Source of the DNA: Prunus persica
Taxonomy: Eukaryota > Streptophyta > Magnoliopsida > Rosales > Rosaceae
Direction: 5' to 3'
Assembly: GCF_000346465.2 (NCBI RefSeq)
Contig: NC_034014.1
Span: 4,203,385 to 4,267,384, forward strand
DNA: 64,000 nt
Of this stretch, positions 25,621-37,391 are shown one piece after another. Each line of letters begins with the position of its first letter. Within the stretch, counting starts at the first letter, position 1. The notes beneath the pieces are model-generated. The model saw only the letters and a program-made list of their open reading frames with translations, searched no databases and was not told the DNA's origin. A program made the position numbers and the translations under genes.

Positions 25621-26982
25621 ATGTCAAACTTCAGGAGGGTGTTGGAGAGGCAACAGAAAGAATGGGAAGAAATCCGGCGTAGACGTGAGGAAGAAGATCG
25701 GGACGCCGATGAAGAAGAGGAAGAAATGCTTGAAGTAGCGGCGGTGTGTATGATGAATCAATCAAGCCAACACCATCGTCGTCGTGCCCCGAATGTGGAA
25801 AGACGCAGAGAGTCTCGGGGTAAGAATCTCTTGGAGGATTACTTTATCCCAAATTCGTTATATCCTGCTCATAAATTTCGAGAGAGATATAGAATGCAGC
25901 CACATTTGTTCCAAAAAATCATGCATGATATTTGTAATTACGACACATACTTCATTCAAAAGCATGATGCTGTTGGAGTTTTGGGTCTTATCCCGGAGCA
26001 AAAACTTACAGCTGCTTTGCGGATGCTTGCTTATGGGGCATCTGCAGAGCAGGTGGATGAGATTGCAAGGATGGGAAAATCTACTATCCTAGAGTGCTTG
26101 GTGAGATTTTGTGATGCAGTGGAAAATTTGTACACGAGGGAGTACCTTCGCAAACCCACTCCGAGGGACCTGCAAAGGCTTCTACAAAAAGGCGAGGCTC
26201 GAGGTTTCCCAGGAATGATCGGAAGCATTGATTGCATGCATTGGCAGTGGAAGAATTGTCCTACTGCGTGGCAAGGAGAGTATGGGAATCGGAAGGGCCA
26301 AAAAAGTATCATTTTGGAGGCCGTAGCTTCATTCGACACTTGGGTTTGGCATGCCTTTTTTGGGGTTGCCGGATCTCAGAATGACCTCAATGTCCTTGGT
26401 CAATCCCCGGTGTTCGATGAGGTATTGCGAGGTCATTCCCCTCAGGTCACATACCAAATCAACAATACCGTATACTCTGGGGCCTACTACCTTGCCGACG
26501 GAATTTATCCTAGGTGGACGACATTCGTGAAAACAATTCCGAATCCCCAATCCGAGAAGGAAAGAAGCTTTGCTTCCTTTCAAGAAGGTTACAGGAAAGA
26601 CGTGGAAAGGTGTTTCGGTATCTTGCAAGCTCGTTGGGCAATTATCAGGGGTGCTGCTCGGATGCTAGACGAGGAGGTGCTGAGGAGTATTATGATGACT
26701 TGCATCATCCTCCACAACATGATTGTGGAGGATGAGTATGACTACGATGCTCCAGAGGTGTTTGAACCCGATCCTATGAACACGGCGTTGACAAGAATAT
26801 ATGAAAGGCCGATAGGACCAAATGGACTACCATTGGAGCCCGAACCGTTACTTCAGGATGGTCGATTCAACAACCCCATGATTGATCGTTATCAAGAAAT
26901 GCAATCTTCATATGTTCACGAAAGACGTCAAGTTGACTTGATCGAGCACTTGTGGCAGATGAAAGGCAATCACAATGGATGA
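25621..26982 (+). CDS. PIF/Harbinger transposase (DDE_Tnp_4-type nuclease)
   Basis: Uninterrupted 453-aa protein in one exon that would cut and move the surrounding element. An acidic, Arg-rich N-terminus precedes a helix-turn-helix-like region (about 95-160). The catalytic core then follows: Asp204 in IGSIDCMHWQW, Asp293 in YYLADGIYPRW and Glu329 in KDVERCFGILQARW, matching the family D-D-E layout. LHNMIVEDE near the C-terminus is also typical. No stop or frameshift is present. The start ATG is the first after the subterminal repeats. In this superfamily the enzyme needs a MYB/SANT partner, which is encoded downstream on the other strand. Confidence 0.93.
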   Translation: MSNFRRVLERQQKEWEEIRRRREEEDRDADEEEEEMLEVAAVCMMNQSSQHHRRRAPNVERRRESRGKNLLEDYFIPNSLYPAHKFRERYRMQPHLFQKIMHDICNYDTYFIQKHDAVGVLGLIPEQKLTAALRMLAYGASAEQVDEIARMGKSTILECLVRFCDAVENLYTREYLRKPTPRDLQRLLQKGEARGFPGMIGSIDCMHWQWKNCPTAWQGEYGNRKGQKSIILEAVASFDTWVWHAFFGVAGSQNDLNVLGQSPVFDEVLRGHSPQVTYQINNTVYSGAYYLADGIYPRWTTFVKTIPNPQSEKERSFASFQEGYRKDVERCFGILQARWAIIRGAARMLDEEVLRSIMMTCIILHNMIVEDEYDYDAPEVFEPDPMNTALTRIYERPIGPNGLPLEPEPLLQDGRFNNPMIDRYQEMQSSYVHERRQVDLIEHLWQMKGNHNG

Positions 26983-27301
26983 AGGCTAGATTTGTGCTTT
27001 GTTTGGATTTATGCTTTTTTTTTAATTATGCTTTGTTTTTGTGTGTTGTGTTTTGTGGAATTATTGCGAGGTCTTTTTTATTATTATGCTTTTATGTATG
27101 GTTTGTTTTGTGTGTTGTTTGCAATAAATGAAGGTTTGTTTTTAATTAATCTTTGTGAGGAATGCTCAAATGTTTTTAATAAGTAGTCCAATTATAGAAT
27201 GCTTTTTTGATTGAATAAAAAAGAAACAATACAACAAATTAAAGGATAATACAACAATTTAAAAAAAATACAACAATTATAAAAAAATACAACAATACAA
27301 T

Positions 27302-28475
27302 CTAATGGTTTTCATCATTTAGCCAATCCGTATTGCTAGGTCCGTCGTCATGGAAAAGTTTTCTTCTCATCACATCCCTTCGTTTATGTTTCCAATAGGC
27401 CTTTGTTTCAGGAGACATATGGCTCGTATCCATGGCCATGATTTTCATCTCTTTGTCATCCTCGTCTTTTTCTTTTGCATGTTGCTTTTCAATTGCAAAG
27501 GCTTCCAATCGTGCCTTGTCCGCTTCATCTCTCCTCAAGTCTCTCTCCAATCTTAGAGAGTTGTTCTTAGCTATTTGCTCGAATATTTGAACACAATCAA
27601 TGTTCGAAGTGCCCCCTCTCTTGGCCTTTGCCGCCTTTCTCCCAATAGGTCTCGGCGGACGTGGGAGTGGTGACTCCGTTTCCATTGGGGAGTCCAATGG
27701 TGAATCGGTTAATGGCGATTCGTGGAGCGGCGTCTCATGCAACACAACCGGGGGTGCGGTAAGAATAATTTTGAATCTGGAACAATCCTTGACAATTTCC
27801 CAACATTGGAAATGCACAAAACTTTTTTTCCCTTGTCCCATGGCACCGAACCACATTTGTGCTTGTATGATCTATTCAAAATAAATAATTGGAAGTGCAT
27901 TAAAAAAATATACAATGCAAGAAATTATAAACTATTTTGAAATGCAAGAATAAAATTGATTATGTAAATAAATATAGACAAATTGAAAATGCAAAAACAA
28001 AAAATAAAGATTATGCATGAAATTATAAACATATTTGAAATGCAAGAATAAAATTGATTATGTAAATAAATAAATCCAATTAGGAAATGCAAAAATAAAA
28101 TAAACATTGTGCAACAAAAAGAAATAGAATATGCAATAAAAAAAAGTTACATTAAATTGATTAAAATGACAATTAAAAATATTTTACCTCATCGGAAAGA
28201 TTCGCACCGCTCCGAATGTTCTCCTTTGCTTTTGTCAAGGCATTTCTCCATTTCCCTAACTCTTTGTTTAGAATTTTCCATCTACTAGACAAAGCCATTT
28301 CGGTCCGAATGGAACCCGATCTTTGACAAAATTCTCCATGAATTTTGCTCCACATATGATGGAACTTCATCTCATTGCCCGTGATAGGGTCATGACTAAC
28401 GTTCACCCAAGACTCGCACAACGCAATATCTTCCTGGGTTGACCACGAGCCTCCGATTTCAACAGAAGATGCCAT
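27302..28475 (-). CDS. Harbinger-associated MYB/SANT-like protein
   Basis: Two exons, 28188-28475 and 27302-27871, join in frame (858 nt, 285 aa). Residues about 8-80 form a MYB/SANT-like trihelix region (GGSWSTQEDIALCESWVNV and SRWKILNKELGKWRNAL). The middle is Pro-rich with PRPPRPIGRKAAKAKRG. The C-terminal part is a charged helix resembling NAM-associated/Myb-like accessory proteins of PIF/Harbinger elements. In relatives this partner helps the transposase enter the nucleus and bind element ends. It converges on the transposase gene with 319 bp between the stops. The intron holds a roughly 99-bp tandem duplication. Confidence 0.85.
27920..28120. repeat. About 99-bp tandem duplication in the Harbinger partner-gene intron
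   Basis: A segment beginning GAAATTATAAAC and containing GAAATGCAAGAATAAAATTG and TATGTAAATAAAT occurs twice, about 99 bp apart, in the AT-rich intron. Confidence 0.75.
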
Positions 28476-28910
28476 TTGTTTATTTTCTACAAATGGAAAG
28501 TAGTACAAAAATGTGAGTGGATAGTAAAAAATATTAGAAGGAGAAGAGTTTGTATGGAATTGGTGTGGAAAGTGGAAAATATGAGTAGAGAGTAAAAAAT
28601 ATTGGAAGGAGATGAGTTTGTATGGAGATTTGGTGTGGAAAATGAATTATGTGAGTGGAGAGTAGAAAATATTGTATGGAGAAGAAATTGTATGAAGATT
28701 TGGTGTTGAAAGTAGATAAAATGGTTAGGTATTTATAGGGAAAAAATACATACATTTTTGGTATTTTTTTAAAAAAAAATTTCAGAATTTTTTCGGATTT
28801 TTTCGGATTTTTTTAAAATTTTTTTGGCCAAAAAAATGAGAACCGTAGGATTTCTGAAAAAAATCCAATCGGAGCCACCCGGTTCCGACACGTGGCATGT
28901 AACCGTTGGT

Positions 28911-28934
28911 GGTGACGTCAGCGCTGACGTCACC
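28911..28934. repeat. 24-bp perfect palindrome, right subterminal
   Basis: A self-complementary sequence centred at 28922/28923. Each arm carries TGACGTCA, itself an 8-bp palindrome and the classic bZIP/CRE-type core. It lies about 155 bp inside the right end of the Harbinger element, near a CACGTGGC stretch. Confidence 0.9.
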
Positions 28935-29253
28935 TGAACTCGGGCTCGAGCCCAGTCGATTTTCGCCCTTGGGCCTGCCCGGGCTCGTGGGACCCGCAGC
29001 TTGCCCGGGCTGCTTTGCGCGCGCTGGAGCTGGACTTGGGCTGATTTTTGCCTTTTGCCTGGGCCAACCCCTGGCGCTGTACATGCTCTAAAGAGATGCA
29101 ATGTTGGAATAAAACTTATCCATACCGTCCGTGTATACATTTTACTCTGCATTCTCTTCTCTTTTGTGAGGATAAAGAAAGAAAATAAATTGTTATACAC
29201 CTTGTCGTACACAAGTTTCTCTCTAAAAGATAAACAAGAATTATATCGGAATT

Positions 29254-29882
29254 TGGTAAGTGTAGTAATAGAGTTTTTATCAAAAATAGTCAAAATTTAC
29301 CTCTTATTCTCATAAATGTCAGTTTTTAAAAAAACTTTCAAAAATAGCAAAAAACTCACTTAATGCCATCAAAACTAAAACTCACGTAAACCTAAAAACA
29401 TAAAACCTGCAATCTTTGTTTTCATTTGATTTCCAACATATAATCTCTCCTATGTTTCGATCAATGTTGTATCATTGGAGGACTTGAACCATGAAGCTTC
29501 CCTCAAGCCTATATATCTTTCACTGAGTTGCATAGCAGTACAACTACTGGTACAAGCGTAAGTCATTTGAATCATGATCACCATTCATCATATGTTTGCT
29601 CAAAGGCCTGTGTTTGATGATGCGCTTCTAATTGCTTCGATGGTACCAGTCCAATGATATAACATTGATTGAAACTTTGTTTTTATTTTTGAAATCAAAT
29701 TGAAAACAAAGATGCAGGATTTGCCTTTTAGATTGATGTGGGTTTCAGTTTTGAGGGCATTGAGTATTTTTAAGTGAGTTTTTTGCTATTTTTAAAAGTT
29801 TTTATAAAAATTGACATTTATAAAAGTATGAGGTAAATTTAACTATTTTTTTATAAAAACTCAATATTCTTACTACACCAAC
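29254..29882. mobile_element. Fold-back MITE
   Basis: A roughly 630-bp segment whose two halves are inverted copies. Left GTGTAGTAATAGAGTTTTTA and TTTACCTC match the complement of the right end. The pairing continues through GCAAAAAACTCACTTAA and TCAATGTTGTATCATTGG towards the centre. Arms are about 240 bp with some mismatches. It has no coding capacity. I could not define a target duplication, so Mutator-like versus other MITE class stays open and the ends are approximate. Confidence 0.65.
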
Positions 29883-32800
29883 ACTAGACTCACAAGTCGT
29901 TAGGTTAGTATAAATGGGAGTAGGGTAACACATTAGGATTAAGATAGTTATAGAATTCAAATGTATAAAAAAAATTAATAATAATATTAGACTCGCAAAA
30001 TTTGTTGACCAAGTATTTTGTTGTTAAAAAGAAATGAGGTTCATAATAACCCAAATTTGAATAAATGAGAGATTGCCACATCATTGGGTGATCGTATTGA
30101 TCTGCCAATGAGATGGATCCACGTAATTGGGGGAAGAACTCAAGTCATGGACCCGAGTGTACCTGATTTCCTACGCGTAATCACAACCCATTCAACCAAC
30201 CACCGCCCCTCAGCTCACTTATTCTTTTCTTTGCCCTCTCAAATGTTGGCTAGTGGAATTGAGTAGGAAAGTGATGCCGTATCCACTCAATTATGTGCGC
30301 GTGTACTTCACTCTTGAATCTAAAAACATCATCAATGGGACCCACTAAACAAATCAAATCATGTGATAGACACGTGTGAGCACGCGCTTAGTATACGGTT
30401 GTCGCTTTAGGTTTTGGTTGCTCTATAATACAACCAATACAACTAGGGGGTCCCCTTCGGATGTGACCAACTGCTCCACTGCTCTCTCTCTCTCTCTCTC
30501 CCCCTATTCTTTTCTTTTTTGTTCGAAATCTCCCCTTTTTTTTGGGGTCAATTTTTCCCTATTCTTTTCTCTCCTCTTCAAAATCTGATAGGCACCCTAC
30601 ACCAGCCTTGGTCTTTCCCAGTTGAAAGTTAGATGATCTGATCTGGGTAATTGTCATCCGTTGATAAATCTAAATTTTATTAAAACTTGTGGCTAGCGTA
30701 CGTGAGGGATTGTTAATTGTTAATAAAGTCCTCTCACAATAAATTAACAATCCCTCACCATAAGTTTCCCATGAATCAATAACTAACATTCACTTTTGTA
30801 CATCTTAATCATTGTATAAAGTGAAATATCAATCACTAAAATCAATTCATGGATTTGTAAGTGATGATTAACAAATAATAGAAATATGTGTCATGGTACA
30901 TTTTACGTTAATCAATACTTGACATTCACCCACACTACACGTGTAAAAAAAAAAAATCATTCACAAGCACTAAAAAGAGACAGATCAATCCAGTTAAAAA
31001 AAATAGCATGTTTTCAATAAATAAAAACTAGTCGCTAAATTTAATTCCATGCAATTGTTTTTTTATTTTATGTGACAAAAACATTCTCACATAGATTTTT
31101 CTCTCCGGGTTAGCCATATAATAAGTTGTTCATGTGGGCCATCAAATTTAGAGTCGTGCATAATAACTAATAAGAGGGTAATAAGTACCTTGGGAAATGT
31201 TTAGCAACTAATCTGAAATCATTAGCAATGCCATTTTATTTTATTGGTTGTAACCCATGCCTAATTATTTGGGCCATAAATAAATGATAAAATTGGGCTG
31301 GACTATAGGGAAGCCCAAGTACGAAGATGCTAAATTTGTACATCATGGCAACAACATGTTCTTTTATTGGTGGAAGACATTGTTGACTGGGGTTTGGGGC
31401 CACCACCATCTTTAAGAGCACCTCGAATCTCGCACCTTTTAATCAATACGACAACGTGTCCATTAATGAGCTAAGGTCCCTATCTCCACAGTTGCCCTCT
31501 CCTCTCTCACCTCCCATAACATTGCTGTCCTTTGTGTGAGTAAATCATGTCTTGTCATCGCTTGTATACTTTACGTGTTTATTTTTACCATTACGTGTTA
31601 AATCATGTCTATATACACCCAACGATAGGAGAGACAATTTGTGATTGAAAAGTAAAATAAGCAAAAAGTTGGCAGTAAAATACGATTACGTGTTTCTGAC
31701 AAGTAACTCGTGAATATATTATAATATAAATAGATATTTATTGGTAAATATATACATGAGTGTATTCCAATATCTTAGTAAATTGTTAAAATGACCTTAT
31801 CTTGGCTTCACACAACCCGTTGCCACACCTAGACATCAAGTAAATTAGAAGTTAATCTAATAGTTATGGTAAAGGAAGGTTCACAATTATAATTGGAAAG
31901 CTGGACTTGAGGAACATGTGTTAATTAAATTGAGGTTGCCATTATAAAAAGGGAAAAGTTTGGCTTCTTAAGATTGAGAGGAGCGCCTCCTTACCATCAA
32001 TATAGTTTTGAAATGTGTTAAATTATTTTAATATTCTTATACTTTTTTGTTGAAACTTTGTCAATGTTGCTGAAATTTGACAAGTGTCAAAATCCCATTG
32101 ACTTTAAGAAGGATCTCCTCCTCAGTTTTTTAAGGAGCCAAATCATGCTCCCGAGTTTCTCACATGTGATCGTACATCGGGAATATGGTTTTTCACCAAA
32201 TAAAAATTGTAAGTTAATATGTAGCATTTTCGCAAGTTGTGGCTTTGGTCACATTATATTCTCCGCATATGCATATTGTTAGGCTGAGCGCATGCAGCAA
32301 AGCGTGGGGAACAGGAAACGAAAGAAAACAAATTGGAGAGTTGTTTTTAGTAGTTAAAATAATATCTAATCAAATAACAACAATAATGAAAGGTCTTATT
32401 AGCTGCCTCTTCAAATAAAATGCACAATGTGCTCCTTTCAATTTTGTTTTATTTTAAAAAGGAGTGGCATTATTATCATTCCACGCAGATATCTACTCCG
32501 CTTTTTCTTTTCTTTTGTAAATAATAAAAAATAAATAGTATTTTATTCAACTCATCTGAAAAATATTCTTAAAATACTTCTAACAACTTTTTTTTTTTTT
32601 ACTTTTCTTATTATTTCAATTTTTTATTTTTTTTATGAAGGAACATGCCACTTGCTTGTTACTCCTTTTGTTACTTGTTGGTTTTGTAGTACAATTAAAA
32701 GTTACACATTTCCACGTTTGGAATTCGACCGGGATCGAATCATCGTACAATTACTTAAAAAGTAACAATCACTCAATCCAATTTCAATGAATTGGTATTG

Positions 32801-33900
32801 AAATTCAAATATAAAGTCAAGTGGGATTAGTTTTAAAAAAAAAAAAATTTTAAAAGCCCCAACTCCCCGGTATTTTGGAGCCCTTGTAATTGGGCAAGAA
32901 TAGTGTTGTTGGAAATGGACATATGCAATTATGCATGAAGAAAAAAAAAATTGCAGGCTTCAATAATGGAATAGAGGTTGGGGGGTGCTTGGGCACCACC
33001 ACCAATTTGTTGCCATTAAGGGAAAGATTCTTTATTTTTCATATGCTCCCCCCTTTCCCTAAAAGTCAAAAAGTCAGACAATATGATTGAGATTTGAGGC
33101 ATCTCCACCGGTATGCGTGTGCATCAACTTCATGTGCGCTCCGCATCTCACAATAACTTTTTTTTTTTTTTTCCTTTTGCCTCAAGTCACTTGCCCTATT
33201 AAAATATACCAACATCAACAACAATAATAATTTCCCCACTCTGTTTTATATAAGAAATTGGTTGTACCATATGAAATTTGACTTTAGTGTAAACATCTTG
33301 AGTAGTGTAATGTAGAAAATCCTATATGTATATCTAATTCAAATTTGAATTTAAGTAAAGTAATGTAGATATCAATCAAATTAATGTACGAACATTTTGC
33401 GTGCAAACGCAATTCAATGAATCGTGATTAATTTATATTCAAATAGAGAACGATAAACCCGTAAAACTAGCGGCTATAACCCGGATTCAAATATGATGTG
33501 AATTCGCATTGTACTATATCGTATATCCCATCCCACCAATGTGATTGATATAACATATCTATTTTGCCAAATGCTTTTAATGTGAACCGTGTGACTTTGA
33601 GACGAAAGACAGCATGGGCGACTGAATATGGTCCCAATTGAAAGCCCACTGAATAAAACATGATGCAATTACCTGCTGGACTATAGTTTGTGACTTTTGT
33701 GATGATTGGGCTAAGAATGGGTTGGTCGGTCTTGACAACAATTCGCGGTGTCTGGTGAAAATGACATCAGTGAGACAACTCCATTGTAAGGCTCAAAGGA
33801 TTTGAAATTGATTTGAGATACTGATGCATATAAGTTTTACTTTTTCCCGGGTAATACTTGAGAGATTGTCGTTTAGTACGTTAAATTGCACTGACTAATT
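29883..33900. other. AT-rich intergenic region
   Basis: No gene, RNA gene or complete mobile element is supported. It holds a short CT run near 30482-30500, a 17-bp inverted repeat at 30702-30758, and Harbinger-end-like fragments near 31413 (AAGAGCACCTC) and 33100 (GAGGCATCTCCACC). All short open frames here appear to be chance. Confidence 0.45.
30702..30758. repeat. 17-bp perfect inverted repeat
   Basis: GTGAGGGATTGTTAATT (30702-30718) pairs exactly with its complement at 30742-30758 across a 23-nt loop. It has no U-run, so it is not a terminator. It may be a decayed MITE or chance. Confidence 0.8.
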
Positions 33901-34705
33901 TATGTCGGATAATATTAATCTGTTTCGGAGAGTATTGATTGTTTATTCATAATATTATAAGATGTTTGGTATTATTTTGGATAAATAGTATGACTAAGTT
34001 ATACTGTGTTTGGTGTTGTTTCGGATAACATCAGATCATACTATTTTCTTTTAAAAAAATTATTTGATAATTTAAGTGGAAATTAAAATTCAAACGAAGC
34101 GAATTTTTTTTGGTAAGATTCATATGACAAGATTTTTTTTCATTTGTTTTTGCCATGATCTATTAGATAAGGTTACATGAACTAGCTCATTATCATAATT
34201 GTAGTGTCTCATAAAAATTCCAACATACTCAAATACGTTAATAAAAACAGTTCCAAATAATGTATAATTCAAAGTGATCACATACTAAGGTGATAAGAGT
34301 AAAAGGGAAAGTTGTTCATAAACTAAACTGCATCAAAAAGTTAATCACAACTCCCTCGCCCAAGTACGAGAAATACAAATGCTTTTCTCATAGCACCATC
34401 CAATGTCAGGAATGTTCTCTCATCACTTGCTTTCTCCAAAATTAGCCTAGGTGCCTTAATTTGGTCATCGATAGACAAATACATCTTTGCCTGTGGGAAC
34501 TCTTAATCTTGTTGGTCTACTAATTGCATATCATAACACCCTAGAATTAGAAGCAGATCCTTCCCAACCAGGGAAAACAAATATAAATTTCATGTCAGGA
34601 CTACAACTGAAATTGGTACTTAGGTGACGAGGAGTAAATTTAAAAGATATTCAACCAAGAACGCAACAAACTTCACACACTCTAGACCTTGACCAAATAC
34701 TCTTA

Positions 34706-35761
34706 TGACTAGTCAACTGTCAGATATGAATTATACCAAACAATAACATACACAGAGCATACCAAGATGTACCTGCAAGCCTAGAGAATTACTAGTGACA
34801 ACCTAGGCACTCAGAAGGACCCGTCAATCTAGGCATTCCCTGTGCTAGCAACAACTATGGTGAAAGTGTGTGAAGACAACATAATCAAGCAAACACCAAA
34901 CAACAGAAAAAGATGACTAGTCAACCGCACAAATTCAGATGACTAGTCAACTATCAAGAACACAAACTCAGAAAATTTACAGAGATGGAAACCAGAAATT
35001 GTTCACCCAGAAACCCACCATTGAGAAAAACTGGGGGTCATCAACTGACCAGGCAATCCACTAAGCAAAAAGATTCTTACATAGAACACTAGCAAGCTCA
35101 AGAAATTCCTAGGTCTATTTAGGAAGATGAGCTATACCTCATTTGTGCAATCTTCTTCTCCAACTTAGCAAAGCTTGAAGCTCAATTCTTCATGGTAATG
35201 ACAGCTCATTCTCCAGCTCTTTCATCCCATGGCACTAGCTTGCAAGCTCTAACTTAGACAGAAATGAAATTTGGATTCATGGAGAAAATGACCAATTTCT
35301 TCAAGAAACCATACTCTTGAAGAAATCAATCTTGAATCTGACCTATATATATATATATATATATATATGATAGAGTGTTTGATCTAGCAAGATGAAGTTT
35401 TCATATTTCAAATGCAGTTTTCAAAAAGAAACAATTTGGAAAACTCAAAGATGAAAAATATGAAGGTTACTCTTGAGGAAGAAGAATCGAAAGTTTGCTA
35501 TGAAACTTTCCAAAACTTGTCCCCAAAAGTGACGGCTGCCATGAGGAATTCTTTGGCTTTTACCAAAAATTTCTAGGTCAGAATAGACACATGACAGCTG
35601 AGAAATTCGTAGAAAAGGACAAACAAATGGTTAAGCCCCAGTTGGAAACAGTGAGCTGGAAATCCTAATTGAAACAAAGGTTGACTAGTCATACGAAAGA
35701 AAGATGACTAGTCATACGAATGCACGATGACTAGTCATACGAAAGAAAGATGACTAGTCAT
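34706..35761. repeat. Cluster of seven TGACTAGTCA palindromes
   Basis: The 10-bp palindrome TGACTAGTCA starts at 34706, 34914, 34940, 35682, 35705, 35728 and 35751. The last four are spaced exactly 23 bp apart as a tandem array (35682-35761) with ACGAAAGAAAGA or ACGAATGCACGA spacers. The host sequence is unidentified, perhaps part of an old retroelement inserted into the Harbinger relic to its right. Confidence 0.85.
35343..35369. repeat. (TA)n microsatellite
   Basis: TA run of about 27 bp in unidentified intergenic DNA. Confidence 0.9.
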
Positions 35762-35904
35762 AATCTTCAGAAATTTAGTGAATGCATTGTAGTGTAATGC
35801 AGAATTTACCTTTGTCAAACGCATTATTTTCCATCAGAATGTAGGCAGATAAGAACACCTAGAGAAGTAATTCTTAATCTAAACTTAGAGCTTGGGAAAC
35901 TACA

Positions 35905-36470
35905 ATGATTGTGCTATTACAAAATTGTCAAGGGAAGCCAAAAGAAAAAACTCAAAATGCATACATTAACACAAACTCCCAATACATTGGTTGTAACCAC
36001 CCCCTTTTGTGTTCGATATCTTGGCTTATCTTGTTTAGGGACACGAACCCTAATGTAAGTCCCATCCAACGCCCCCAAGTGTTTCTACGCAATTAAAAAA
36101 ATTACGGTACCTTAGAAACTGAACTCTTAAATATGGTAATAAAATTGACCAATCTTAATTTAATTTTACAGTACCTTAAACCATCTCCATCTATTATCAG
36201 TGCAATTATCAAGTATGAGTTCCGGCACCTTCAAAAGTCTATCTTGTAATCTTAACACTCCATGCATGATTGCATTGAAGGACCTACTAATAGTCTTCCA
36301 TTATCATGGACCAATTGACATAAAAAATGGAAAGTTCTCCTACCCATCCTAATTTGGTTTACACATTGGATGTCATCAATTCCTATAATGCTATCTAAAT
36401 AATTTGATTGAGTAGGTCTCATCATAGAAACTTCTAATCCTAATGTATCAAATTACTATATCATAAACAA
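35905..36470 (-). pseudogene. Decayed PIF/Harbinger transposase fragment
   Basis: On the minus strand two blocks resemble a Harbinger transposase unlike the intact one. One, at about 36180-36460, reads RMGRRTFHFLCQL and PTQSNYLDSIIGI. The other, at about 36000-36090, reads [20 protein letters not shown], the hallmark around the first catalytic Asp. A plausible intron with GT-AG ends joins them in frame. One frame break with stops occurs near 36270. The C-terminal half, with the other catalytic residues, is missing or replaced. Left and right element ends were not identified. Confidence 0.75.
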
Positions 36471-37391
36471 AGAATTAAACATTCAACAAATTACTATATC
36501 ACAAACAAACAATTAAACATTCGACAAAAAGGAAAAACTCATAATTAATTTTCACAAAAATTTAATAAAATATGAAATATATAAAGAAAGAAAATAAGAT
36601 AGAAGAACCATATTGGATAGAGTACGAGAGAGAGGGATATAGATACCTAAAAAATGGTGAAAAGAATAACCTATATAGAACATAGCAGAGAAGAAACCTA
36701 GGGAGAAGAAGATGAAAATAACATCTGACTTTTACTTGAAAGTGTGTGTTCTTTTCCCCTAATTGTATAATTAAGCATGTATTATCTAAACGGGGATGTG
36801 TGAGTTGTATTAGTTAGTCAGGTAAGAGAGTATTAAAAGCACAACCCATTTAAAATAGTCAGGTAATTAAATAATACAAGTTAACACCATACACCTGACA
36901 TGGACTGACTATTCACATTTATTTGCCCGAGCGAACTCTTTATTATTTATATATGCTTACCCGAAACTATTCACCCTAAACACTCACTATTCATCCATGT
37001 TAACATTCACTTCCGTTATAGGCAACGGAGGAAATTGACTACAAAATTGGGTGGGTGTGCTGAAGTGTGGGGATATAGTGGGTGGTGGCTTGGGGTCCAG
37101 GGTTAGCTGGACCTGGAAGGCTGGGGGAAGAGAGGGTGATATTTTTTAATAGACAAGCAGAAGAAATAACTTAGAAACGTATAAGAATTAGACCAATTTT
37201 AATTTAACCATCTAAACATACCTTTGAATCACGCATAAGACCCAATTTTTCACGCGTTTTAAATTTAACCAGTTTGAAATTTTTTTTTTGGTGCCAAAGT
37301 TAAGAAAGGGGGTGGGTTCTTTCGCACAAATTGTCAATGTGTTATATGGATTCGAACATGAGACCATTGTTTTGCATATAGTAGTTGTGGT

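Larger units (their letters stand above)
24968..29088. mobile_element. Complete-looking PIF/Harbinger DNA transposon
   Basis: A 4121-bp element with TAA on both sides (24965-24967 and 29089-29091), the expected 3-bp target duplication. Its ends are GAGCAACTCCACC on the left and the inverse of GAGCATGTACAGCGCC on the right: imperfect terminal repeats sharing GAGCA. Inside are a transposase gene (plus) and a MYB/SANT-like partner gene (minus) meeting tail to tail, as usual for this superfamily. Both are open, so the element may be autonomous or recently so. Subterminal zones contain a 91-94 bp tandem repeat and long palindromes. Confidence 0.85.
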
